Positions 1 to 6,109 of a DNA stretch of 6,358 bases are shown here, in pieces. Every line of letters begins with the position of its first letter. Positions within the stretch are counted from its first letter, which is position 1. Source of the DNA: Desulfamplus sp. GTDB taxonomy: Bacteria; Desulfobacterota; Desulfobacteria; Desulfobacterales; Desulfobacteraceae. Under the pieces are notes generated by a model. That model saw only the letters and a program-made list of their open reading frames with translations, made no database searches and was not told the origin of the DNA. The stretch lies in the NCBI GenBank assembly GCA_015231395.1, contig JADGBP010000143.1, positions 1-6,358 on the forward strand, written 5' to 3'. The position numbers and the translations under genes were made by a program.

Positions 1-1227
1 ATAGAAATTTCCAATGGCCTGCTCACGGAATGTACAGAGCTTGCCGATGTTGGTATGGTAAGGATTACAACTATTTCCAATGATTCCATGGTTTCATTGA
101 ACCGTTCTTCAAACATCATGCTCACTGGCCTTGTGATTGCTTTTGTTACGGGCGTTGTTCTTGCTTTTTTCATATCAATTAGTATTACACGTCCCGTCAG
201 AAAAGTTATTGAGGGTCTGTCAGCAGGAAGTGAGCAGGTGGCTTCTGCTTCAGGTCAGGTCTCATCTGCAAGTCAGGCTCTGGCTCAGGGGGCATCAGAG
301 CAGGCTGCATCTATTGAAGAGACATCTGCCTCTCTGGAAGAGGTGTCTTCAATGATCAAGCAGAATTCTGATAATGCTTCACAGGCAGATAATCTGATGA
401 AAGATGCCAATTCAGTGGTTCTAAGAGCCAATAACTCCATGAATAAACTGACCTCTTCAATGGAAGAGATTTCCAGGGCAAGTACAGAGACTTCAAAGAT
501 CATCAAAACCATTGACGAGATTGCATTTCAGACAAATCTTCTTGCCCTGAATGCTGCTGTTGAGGCTGCAAGAGCTGGTGAGGCAGGAGCAGGATTTGCA
601 GTTGTTGCGGAAGAGGTGAGAAATCTTGCCATGCGTTCTGCTGAGGCTGCTAAAAACACAGCCAGTCTTATTGAGGGAACTGTCACCAAGGTGAATGAAG
701 GGTCTGTTCTTGTAAAGAAAACCAGTGATGAGTTTACTCTGGTAGCAACGAGTTCCGAAAAAGTAGGTCAGCTTGTGGCTGAAATTGCTGCTGCATCAAA
801 AGAACAGACTACGGGAATCGAGCAGATTAATATTGCAGTCTCTGAAATGGACAAGGTGATTCAGCAGAATGCCGCAAGTGCTGAGCAGTCAGCAAGTGCA
901 TCTGAAGAGATGAACGCTCAGGCAGAAACCATGAATGATTATGTAAATGAGCTTGTGGGAATCGTTGATGGAAATACGGCTTCAAGAAATGGCTCTGTTG
1001 CAAAAAACGGTATGACTTCAAGACGTGGCTCTGTTGCACAAAGCGGTATGACTTCAAATCGTCAAATCAGGAATGTATCTGACCGGAAAAGACAACCTGC
1101 CAGGGCTGTTGCTTCAACTCATGGCAGTGGAGGAAGAGCTAAACAACTGGCACATCCCAAAACAGGCGAAGTAAGACCTGATCAGGTAATCCCTTTTGAT
1201 GATGATGAGGATTTTACAAATTTTTGA
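1..1227 (+). CDS. Methyl-accepting chemotaxis protein, 5'-truncated by the window edge
   Basis: This is a membrane chemoreceptor that controls CheA kinase activity through CheW-coupled arrays. The frame is open from base 1 (codons ATA GAA ATT...), so the ATG at 55 is internal and the N-terminal sensor lies outside the window. In order, I see the end of the extracytoplasmic region, one hydrophobic TM helix (bases 121-186, starting [13 protein letters not shown]), a short HAMP-like start ([11 protein letters not shown]) that runs straight into a long Ala/Ser/Gln/Glu coiled coil, and the highly conserved hairpin tip (from base 511, with [18 protein letters not shown] and [12 protein letters not shown]). 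Candidate methylation Glu/Gln pairs lie at about 298-321 (EQ, EE) and in the descending helix (KEQTTGIEQ). The C-terminal linker carries a tandem repeat and ends in DFTNF, which fits the x-aromatic-x-x-aromatic CheR-tether pentapeptide. The family assignment is certain; the ligand is unknown. No promoter is visible. Confidence 0.96.
   Translation: MEISNGLLTECTELADVGMVRITTISNDSMVSLNRSSNIMLTGLVIAFVTGVVLAFFISISITRPVRKVIEGLSAGSEQVASASGQVSSASQALAQGASEQAASIEETSASLEEVSSMIKQNSDNASQADNLMKDANSVVLRANNSMNKLTSSMEEISRASTETSKIIKTIDEIAFQTNLLALNAAVEAARAGEAGAGFAVVAEEVRNLAMRSAEAAKNTASLIEGTVTKVNEGSVLVKKTSDEFTLVATSSEKVGQLVAEIAAASKEQTTGIEQINIAVSEMDKVIQQNAASAEQSASASEEMNAQAETMNDYVNELVGIVDGNTASRNGSVAKNGMTSRRGSVAQSGMTSNRQIRNVSDRKRQPARAVASTHGSGGRAKQLAHPKTGEVRPDQVIPFDDDEDFTNF
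991..1062 (+). repeat. 36-bp tandem repeat (two copies) in the MCP C-terminal linker
   Basis: Two adjacent 36-bp units (991-1026 and 1027-1062) encode [12 protein letters not shown] and [13 protein letters not shown] partial earlier unit (TASRN, about 976-990) precedes them. The repeat lies in the flexible linker between the signalling coiled coil and the terminal pentapeptide, so copy number would alter tether length without breaking the frame. Confidence 0.9.
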
Positions 1228-1240
1228 TGCGGGAGTTGAT

Positions 1241-1276
1241 TCTTACTTCGATCATCTGTCTTACTTCGATCTTCTG
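1241..1276. repeat. 18-bp tandem duplication after the MCP gene
   Basis: The unit TCTTACTTCGATCATCTG (1241-1258) is followed directly by TCTTACTTCGATCTTCTG (1259-1276), with a single A/T mismatch at unit position 14. It is non-coding and starts 14 bp after the MCP stop. I see no function for it. Confidence 0.85.
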
Positions 1277-1293
1277 TCTGAATCACGGATTAC

Positions 1294-1358
1294 CACGGAT
1301 TAAAAGATTACACGGATTAAAACAATCAGTGAAATTCGTGCAATCATGTTAATCCGTG
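1294..1358. repeat. Long imperfect palindrome built from CACGGATTA motifs
   Basis: Arm 1 (1294-1318) begins CACGGATTAA and arm 2 (1333-1358) ends TTAATCCGTG. Reverse-complementing arm 2 aligns it to arm 1 over about 25 bp with three mismatches and one gap, leaving a loop of about 14 nt (1319-1332). CACGGATTA occurs three times on this strand (1284, 1294, 1311) and once inverted (1350-1358); the first copy offers an alternative 11-bp pairing (1282-1292 with 1350-1360). It resembles dispersed intergenic palindromic elements of the REP/ERIC kind. It could end MCP transcription, but no T-run follows directly, so I do not call a terminator. Confidence 0.75.
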
Positions 1359-1400
1359 ATCCAGATAAAAAATATTGTCTGATCCCCCGCTTTTTTTGAT

Positions 1401-1429
1401 TTGCAACCAGATAAATTGTCGGTTACAAT
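1401..1429 (+). promoter_or_regulatory. Predicted sigma70-like promoter of higBA
   Basis: A -35-like TTGCAA (1401-1406) and a -10-like TACAAT (1424-1429) are separated by 17 bp, matching the consensus hexamers at 4/6 and 5/6. Transcription would start near 1436, only about 2 nt before the higB ATG at 1438, giving an almost leaderless message. This agrees with the lack of any Shine-Dalgarno sequence before that ATG. It is predicted by eye only. Confidence 0.55.
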
Positions 1430-1430
1430 T
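1414..1430. promoter_or_regulatory. Candidate HigA operator: perfect inverted repeat over the -10
   Basis: AATTGT-CGGTT-ACAATT is a perfect 6-bp inverted repeat with a 5-bp spacer, and its right arm covers most of the -10 hexamer. HigA-type antitoxins are DNA-binding repressors of their own operon, so a dimer bound here would block RNA polymerase. The link to HigA is inferred from position and symmetry. Confidence 0.5.
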
Positions 1431-1437
1431 AGTTATT

Positions 1438-1716
1438 ATGATTTCAAAATTCAAACACAAAGGTCTTAAGAAGCTATTTGAATCCGGAATTATTTCAGGT
1501 GTCCAGCCTGATCATGCAAACAAACTTCGTAAGATTCTTGCTCTTCTGGAAACCGCTGAATCGCCAGATGATATGGAATTACCAGGACTAAAACTTCATC
1601 CTCTCAAAGGAAACAGAGAAGGTACATGGTCAGTGACTGTAAGCGGAAATTGGCGAGTTACATTTCAATTTTGCAATTCAAATACTACAAATATTGATTA
1701 TGAAGATTATCATTAA
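1438..1716 (+). CDS. higB: HigB-type toxin of a type II toxin-antitoxin system (RelE/ParE superfamily)
   Basis: The 92-aa product matches the HigB/killer-protein pattern along its whole length: an N-terminal [13 protein letters not shown] segment, a helical middle (about residues 24-41), then [11 protein letters not shown] (48-58), [13 protein letters not shown] (64-76) and the terminal DYEDYH (87-92). HigB toxins are ribosome-dependent mRNA interferases that act in the cytoplasm until bound by HigA. The basic residues in LHPLKG and the Arg in NWRVTF lie where this family has functional positions. I chose the ATG at 1438 because it gives the usual family start and length. A TTG at 1375 in the same frame would add 21 residues unlike the family and would lie upstream of the predicted promoter. 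The toxin-before-antitoxin order is typical of hig loci. It appears intact. Confidence 0.93.
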   Translation: MISKFKHKGLKKLFESGIISGVQPDHANKLRKILALLETAESPDDMELPGLKLHPLKGNREGTWSVTVSGNWRVTFQFCNSNTTNIDYEDYH

Positions 1717-1717
1717 T

Positions 1718-1721
1718 GAGG
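1718..1721 (+). promoter_or_regulatory. Ribosome binding site that decides the higA start
   Basis: GAGG ends 6 nt before the ATG at 1728 and lies just past the higB stop (1714-1716). It favours 1728 over the ATG at 1716, which overlaps that stop by one base and has no such motif before it. Confidence 0.6.
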
Positions 1722-1727
1722 TTTGTT

Positions 1728-2015
1728 ATGAGAATGTATAACCCACCACACCCAGGAGAAATTATCCGAGAGTTCTGTGTAGATGCTCTTAACATGACGA
1801 TAACTGACGCAGCAACTTCTCTTGGAGTTAATCGTAAAACATTGTCAGTCTTACTTAATGGAAGAGCAGGTGTGAGTCCTGAAATGGCACTACGATTATC
1901 AAAAGTTTTTGGTCGTACTCCTGAAAGTTGGCTTAAGCTTCAGGTTCAATATGACCTTTGGAAGACTCAGAATAGCGTAGATTTAAGTAACCTCAAACGT
2001 GTTGAAGCTGCTTAA
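1728..2015 (+). CDS. higA: HigA-type antitoxin, XRE-family HTH regulator
   Basis: The 95-aa protein begins [16 protein letters not shown], the hallmark N-terminus of HigA/VapI antitoxins. An XRE-type helix-turn-helix follows at about residues 24-48 ([24 protein letters not shown]), then the conserved [12 protein letters not shown] (51-62) and [12 protein letters not shown] (67-78). It should bind and neutralise HigB and repress the shared promoter. The gene starts 11 nt after the higB stop, so the two are surely co-transcribed and probably translationally coupled. An ATG at 1716 would add four residues and cannot be excluded. The helix-turn-helix and C-terminal region look complete, so the module is probably functional. 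It is unrelated in function to the chemotaxis genes on either side. Confidence 0.93.
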   Translation: MRMYNPPHPGEIIREFCVDALNMTITDAATSLGVNRKTLSVLLNGRAGVSPEMALRLSKVFGRTPESWLKLQVQYDLWKTQNSVDLSNLKRVEAA

Positions 2016-2095
2016 ACCAACTGGTAACAAAAAGACATTATGATTTTCATTTATTATCTGAAAAAAATCAATTTCTAAAGAGCAAGGATTTAATT

Positions 2096-2101
2096 AGGGG
2101 T
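2096..2101 (+). promoter_or_regulatory. Probable ribosome binding site of cheA
   Basis: AGGGGT lies 10 nt before the ATG at 2112, a slightly long spacing. It is the best purine-rich match in the 96-bp gap after higA. I find no convincing promoter in that gap: a TATGAT at 2039-2044 has no acceptable -35 partner. Read-through from higBA is therefore possible. Confidence 0.45.
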
Positions 2102-2111
2102 ATTTATTACT

Positions 2112-5100
2112 ATGGGTTTTAAAATCATCAATGATTTAGTTGAAAAACTCGCCTGCGATTTTATGTTAGCAGACACGGAAGAAGCACAAAGTTTATCCGG
2201 ATTACTGCCGCTGCTAAAAAAAATTCATGTCAGTTGCTCAAGATTGCAATTAAAGAATGAAGCAAATACCGTATTAAAGGCAAAGCAATTAGTAACAGAA
2301 TTATCGGATAATCCTCAAGAATTATTGAATAATCCGGAGGAAGCAACCAAAAAGATGACAGCTCTGAGCAATCTAATTTCCGAGTTATCTTCTGCAATGC
2401 GAGAGCTTGATTATCAGGGTCACGATTCAGATGGTGATTATCAAGAGTCAGATGGTGATTATCAGGATCAAGATTCAGACGGTGATAATGATAATCAAGA
2501 TCACGATTCAGATAGTGATAATCAGGATTCAGATTCAGATGACTATAATCAAGGTAAGAATCAGGATTTAAAGCGTTACGATCAAGATCAGGATTCACAA
2601 AATGCACAGTTGCCATTTTCTGCTCCGTCTAATTCACCAGATATACTTGAAAAGCTGGAACAAACCCTTGACGACTTTGAGAGTATTATTGGTACTTTTT
2701 GCCCTGGCGAAATCCCGGATCTTGTTACCATGATTAATACCCTGGAGGATCTTGTAGAATTCTCCGTTAATATCAAGCCATCTGCGTTTCATGACATCTC
2801 TATTGTCTGTAAAAATTACGTGGAAAACATGACTCTGGAGAATATTACCAATATTAGGCCAATAGAAGAATGCCTACTGTTGTTAAGATCAATTTTAAAC
2901 CATCTAAAACAATGCGAGCCATTTGTGTTTGATTATTCAGATGTTTTAAAATTATTGAATTTTAATTTTAATTCTTTGGGAAAAGAAAAACAAAACTCCA
3001 GAGAGCTTGCACCAAATGAAAAGGGTGACGATCAAGATCAGGATTCAAAGGGTGGTGAGAATCAGAATCAGAATTCAAAGGGTGACGATCAGGAGCAGGA
3101 TTCAGATCGTGATAATGACGATCAAGATTCAGATGGTGATAATCAAGATCAGGATTCAGAGAATGCACAGTTGCCATTTTCTGCTCCGGTTGATTTGTCA
3201 GATCTATTTGAAAAGCTGGAACAAAGCCTTGACGACTTTGAGAATATTATTGGCACGTTTTGCCCTGACGAAATCCCGGATCTTGTTACCATGATTAATA
3301 TCCTGGAGGACCTTGTAGAATTTTCCGTTAATATCAAGCCTTCTGCGTTTCATGACATCACGGTTGTCTGTAAAAATTACGTGGAAAACATGACACTGGA
3401 GAATATTACCAATATTAATCCCATAGAAGAATGTCTGCTGTTGTTAAAATCAATTTTAAGCCATCTAAAACAATCCGAACCATTTGTGTTTGATTATTCA
3501 GATGTTTTAAAATTATTGAATTTTAATTTTCATTCTTTGGGAAAAGAAAAACAAAACTCCAGAGAGCTTGCACCAAACAAGTCCATATTGGAATTAGAAA
3601 CCTCAAAAACAGAATTCGCAGAAGAAAAACGCTTAAAAGTAGAATCCTCAAAAGAAAGAATCTCAAAACAAGAACCTTCAAAGGAAAAACTTTCAAAAAA
3701 ACCAGCGAGTATCGCAAATTCTGACATCGAAATTCTGGTTGATTTTGTAGCAGAATCCGAAGAAAATCTTGATACAATAGAGATAAGCCTTATGGAACTG
3801 GAACAGGATCCAACCAACAAAGATATTATTAACAATATTTTCCGTCCGTTTCATACCATTAAAGGGATATCAGGTTTTTTAGCCCTGACCAAAATCAATC
3901 AACTTGCACATGCCACGGAAAATCTTTTGGACGGTGCCCGAAGCGGAGATTTTTTAATCAATAACAAAGCTACCGATGTCATACTGGAATCCATGGACAC
4001 ATTAAAAAAACTCCTTGGCAGAGTGAAGATCGGGATTCAAAACAAAGTAACTCAACAAGATGACGATATTAATATCAATTCCTTAATAGATAAGCTTGAA
4101 GCTGTTCAGACTGCTCTTATAAAAGGAGAGAAAGAACCCTTAGGTGAAATTCTTATTAACAAAGGGATGATTAATACACAAAGCCTTGAAGAGTCTCTAA
4201 TAATTCAGAAGAATAGTCCCAATAAAAAACTGGGTGAAATTCTGGTAGAAGCGAAAAAAGTGAGTTTTAATGACGTTAACACGGCATTAATGGATCAAAA
4301 AGGCTTAAATAAAAAAATAGATGTCCAGGTTAAAGTCAGTACTCAAAAGCTCGACGACCTTGTGGATTATGCTGGTGAACTTGTTATTGCCCAATCCATG
4401 CTCAGGCAAAAAATTTCATACAATCCATCATTGGCACAGGATGTGGCACATTTAGGTCAAATCGTAACCAATATGCAGACAATTGCCATGTCCATGCGAA
4501 TGACTCCGATAAAAGCCACGTTTATGAAGATGATTCGCCTTGTACGAGACCTTTCTCAAAAATCTGGAAAAAAAGTTAATTTGATCATGAAGGGAGAAGA
4601 TACCGAGATTGACAGAAATGTTGTGGACGCACTTTATGAGCCCATGGTGCATATGATCCGAAATTCTATAGATCATGGAATAGAGTCTGAGGAAGAACGG
4701 CTTAAAAAGGGAAAAGCCTCCACAGGAAATATCTTCCTTATGGCTTATCATAAAGGCGGTCATATTATCATTGAAATAGAGGATGACGGCAAAGGTCTTG
4801 ATAAAAACAGAATCCTTGAAAAAGCAAACAGCACAAATCTTATTCCTAAAAACACAAAGCTTACTGATGCTCAGATCTATGATTTGATCCTTCAGCCGGG
4901 TTTCTCGACTGCCTCAGCAATTACGGATATCTCTGGCAGAGGTGTGGGTATGGATGTTGTCAAAGATGGGATCGAAAAATTCAGAGGGCAGTTGAATATT
5001 GATTCCTCAAAAGATAAAGGGACAAAGTTTACGATCAGTCTGCCGCTTACACTTGCCATTATTGATGGAATGCTGGTAAGGGTTGCTGATGCACGATATG

Positions 5101-5474
5101 TTATTCCAACTCTGTCTGTTCAAAAAGCTTTTAAGCCTGGCAAGGAAGATTATTTTACAATCAAGGGCAAAGGCGAGATGGTCAAAGATCGGGGGCATTT
5201 GATTCCCTTGATTCGTTTGGATGAAATTTATCATACCGGCGGCAACCAAAGACAACCTGTCTGGGAGAGTCTCGTTATTGTAGTTGAGTCAAAGGATGAA
5301 AAAAGAGCGTTGTTAATTGATGAACTCCTTGGCAAAGATGAATATGTCATCAAAAGTCTTGGCAGTGGCTTTGAAGATATGAAAGGCTTTTCAGGAGGTG
5401 CTATTCTTGCAGATGGGCAAATAGGACTTATTCTGGACATTTATGGAATTTTTAGCCTTGTGTCAAAAAGGTAA
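2112..5474 (+). CDS. cheA: CheA-type chemotaxis histidine kinase with duplicated N-terminal modules and an MshEN-like insert
   Basis: This 1120-aa cytoplasmic histidine kinase is far longer than the usual 600-750 aa. It would autophosphorylate under MCP control and pass phosphate to CheY/CheB-type regulators. Order: helical N-terminus (1-100); Asp-rich stretch (101-163); module A (164-302); second Asp-rich stretch (303-350); module B (351-489), about 88% identical to A; Lys/Glu/Ser linker (490-538); Hpt/P1 (539-640) with HTIKG and predicted phospho-acceptor His581; two LGEIL motifs (676-729) resembling MshEN; dimerization (about 738-800, KLDDLVDYAGELVIAQSML); HATPase with N box (M845-HGIE, H847, N851, D854), G1 DDGKG (891-895), F-box-like QPGFSTA and G2 GRGVGMD (942-948); CheW-like domain (about 984-1116). 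The catalytic motifs all look intact. No canonical P2 or receiver domain is seen. It lies 96 bp after higA and 69 bp before cheD. Confidence 0.96.
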   Translation: MGFKIINDLVEKLACDFMLADTEEAQSLSGLLPLLKKIHVSCSRLQLKNEANTVLKAKQLVTELSDNPQELLNNPEEATKKMTALSNLISELSSAMRELDYQGHDSDGDYQESDGDYQDQDSDGDNDNQDHDSDSDNQDSDSDDYNQGKNQDLKRYDQDQDSQNAQLPFSAPSNSPDILEKLEQTLDDFESIIGTFCPGEIPDLVTMINTLEDLVEFSVNIKPSAFHDISIVCKNYVENMTLENITNIRPIEECLLLLRSILNHLKQCEPFVFDYSDVLKLLNFNFNSLGKEKQNSRELAPNEKGDDQDQDSKGGENQNQNSKGDDQEQDSDRDNDDQDSDGDNQDQDSENAQLPFSAPVDLSDLFEKLEQSLDDFENIIGTFCPDEIPDLVTMINILEDLVEFSVNIKPSAFHDITVVCKNYVENMTLENITNINPIEECLLLLKSILSHLKQSEPFVFDYSDVLKLLNFNFHSLGKEKQNSRELAPNKSILELETSKTEFAEEKRLKVESSKERISKQEPSKEKLSKKPASIANSDIEILVDFVAESEENLDTIEISLMELEQDPTNKDIINNIFRPFHTIKGISGFLALTKINQLAHATENLLDGARSGDFLINNKATDVILESMDTLKKLLGRVKIGIQNKVTQQDDDININSLIDKLEAVQTALIKGEKEPLGEILINKGMINTQSLEESLIIQKNSPNKKLGEILVEAKKVSFNDVNTALMDQKGLNKKIDVQVKVSTQKLDDLVDYAGELVIAQSMLRQKISYNPSLAQDVAHLGQIVTNMQTIAMSMRMTPIKATFMKMIRLVRDLSQKSGKKVNLIMKGEDTEIDRNVVDALYEPMVHMIRNSIDHGIESEEERLKKGKASTGNIFLMAYHKGGHIIIEIEDDGKGLDKNRILEKANSTNLIPKNTKLTDAQIYDLILQPGFSTASAITDISGRGVGMDVVKDGIEKFRGQLNIDSSKDKGTKFTISLPLTLAIIDGMLVRVADARYVIPTLSVQKAFKPGKEDYFTIKGKGEMVKDRGHLIPLIRLDEIYHTGGNQRQPVWESLVIVVESKDEKRALLIDELLGKDEYVIKSLGSGFEDMKGFSGGAILADGQIGLILDIYGIFSLVSKR
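2412..2600 (+). repeat. Asp/Gln/Ser-rich low-complexity stretch 1 in cheA
   Basis: Residues 101-163 are built from degenerate units such as DQDSDGDNQ, with DNA dominated by GATTCAGATGGTGAT and AATCAAGAT blocks. Residues 119-130 (DQDSDGDNDNQD) match DxDxDGxxDxxD, the spacing of EF-hand and thrombospondin-type-3 calcium-binding loops. The stretch is very acidic, probably disordered, and links the N-terminal region to module A. Confidence 0.9.
2601..3017 (+). repeat. Internal duplication in cheA, copy A (139-aa helical module)
   Basis: Residues 164-302, NAQLPFSAP to RELAPN. Helices with Leu/Ile heptads surround a CPGEIPDL...KPSAFHDI...KNYVENM core. By hand count, copy B (3162-3578) has the same 417-bp length and differs at about 32 bases and 17 residues. 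I see no HxxKG motif, so it is not an active Hpt. I do not recognise the module as a named domain. Confidence 0.95.
3018..3161 (+). repeat. Asp/Gln/Ser-rich low-complexity stretch 2 in cheA
   Basis: Residues 303-350 run EKGDDQDQDSKGGENQ to DGDNQDQDSE. The composition matches stretch 1, with added Lys and Gly. The last bases before each module are nearly identical (AAGATCAGGATTCA), so the duplicated unit probably includes the end of the low-complexity tract. Confidence 0.88.
3162..3578 (+). repeat. Internal duplication in cheA, copy B (139-aa helical module)
   Basis: Residues 351-489, equal in length to copy A and without gaps. Differences cluster just after the shared start (SNSPDIL against VDLSDLF) and are scattered through the middle. 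The last 94 bp or so differ from copy A only at an Asn/His codon (near residue 476) and the final base. It is followed by a different, Lys/Glu/Ser-rich linker leading to the Hpt domain. Confidence 0.95.
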
Positions 5475-5543
5475 GAAGACACATACAGAGCAATCCACCC
5501 TAAATAATGAAAATGAAAACGTGTATTTTTACGCTAAAACAAT

Positions 5544-6071
5544 ATGCAGAATTATTCTATGAACGAACAAGATAGCAGTCCCATTCTGTCAGACTACCTT
5601 TTAAAGCCGGGTTTTATCTATCTTGCAGACAAGCCTGTATCCATATCTACAGTCCTTGGGTCGTCTGTATCAGTATGCTTGTTTGATAAAAAACAAAAAA
5701 TCGGGGGAATGAATCATTTTCAATTTTCGGAAATCAGGGAAAAAGATAAATCAACGCCTATATACGGCAATGTGGCAACCTTGACTCTGATTAGAATGAT
5801 GCTCTTGAACGGCTCTAAAGACCGCCATCTTGAGGCACAGATATTTGGAGGTGCACACAATCCTTTGGTGTCTGATATAAACGTAGGAATAAATAATATC
5901 AATACTGCACGCCTTATCCTGAACAGCAGAAAAATAAAGATTGTATCTGAAGATGTAGGCGGAGAAGTAGGCAGGAAAATTATCTTCAACACCTCAACCT
6001 GTGAGATTGCGGTGTTAAAGGTTAAAAAATTGAGACAATCGGATTGGTATCCCTATAAAAGTGATCGTTAA
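5544..6071 (+). CDS. cheD: CheD-family chemoreceptor glutamine deamidase homologue with Ser at the catalytic Cys position
   Basis: CheD proteins deamidate specific Gln residues of MCPs, and in many species they also bind CheC. This 175-aa product has the family landmarks: LGS-x-VSVCLFD (38-48), GGMNHF (54-59, with the expected catalytic His58), IFGGAHN, the INVGINN segment, and VGGEVGRKIIF before the C-terminal strand. The family signature is LGSCV, but here it is LGSSV: Ser41, codon TCT at 5664-5666, replaces the nucleophilic Cys. Cys45, the second cysteine often seen in this strand, remains. The usual Arg in the NVGxRN segment is Asn. The ATG at 5544 is used because an in-frame stop (5535-5537) precedes it; the ATG at 5559 is an alternative, and neither has a clear Shine-Dalgarno. 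It follows cheA by 69 bp, probably in the same operon. Deamidase activity is doubtful; a receptor- or CheC-binding role remains possible. Confidence 0.9.
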   Translation: MQNYSMNEQDSSPILSDYLLKPGFIYLADKPVSISTVLGSSVSVCLFDKKQKIGGMNHFQFSEIREKDKSTPIYGNVATLTLIRMMLLNGSKDRHLEAQIFGGAHNPLVSDINVGINNINTARLILNSRKIKIVSEDVGGEVGRKIIFNTSTCEIAVLKVKKLRQSDWYPYKSDR

Positions 6072-6109
6072 CTGACTATAAAGAAAACGAATAAAGAGAG
6101 CAAAAACAA

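Noticed and set aside
55..57. ATG as the true start of the MCP
   Set aside because: The frame is open back to base 1, the upstream codons read as normal protein, and a receptor starting here would lack its sensor and first TM helix.
1358..1397. Possible intrinsic terminator (GATCCAGA...TCTGATC stem and T7 run)
   Set aside because: The stem is short with a bulge and a 12-nt loop, and the T-run starts six bases after it, so it does not fit a Rho-independent terminator.
1375..1437. TTG start extending higB upstream by 21 codons
   Set aside because: The added residues do not resemble HigB, the extension would overlap the predicted promoter, and the ATG at 1438 gives the normal family N-terminus and length.
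2041..2070. TGATTTTCA...TGAAAAAAATCA hairpin after higA
   Set aside because: The arms are AT-only apart from their ends, differ in length by three bases, and no U-tract follows; it is probably chance in AT-rich DNA.
2230..3337. Minus-strand frames over the cheA low-complexity and duplicated regions
   Set aside because: They appear in near-identical pairs because the plus-strand coding sequence is duplicated, resemble no known family, and lie within an intact conserved kinase frame.
2601..3578. Modules A and B as extra Hpt domains of CheA
   Set aside because: They are helical, but neither has an HxxKG phospho-acceptor motif or the following conserved Gly pattern; only the domain around His581 qualifies.
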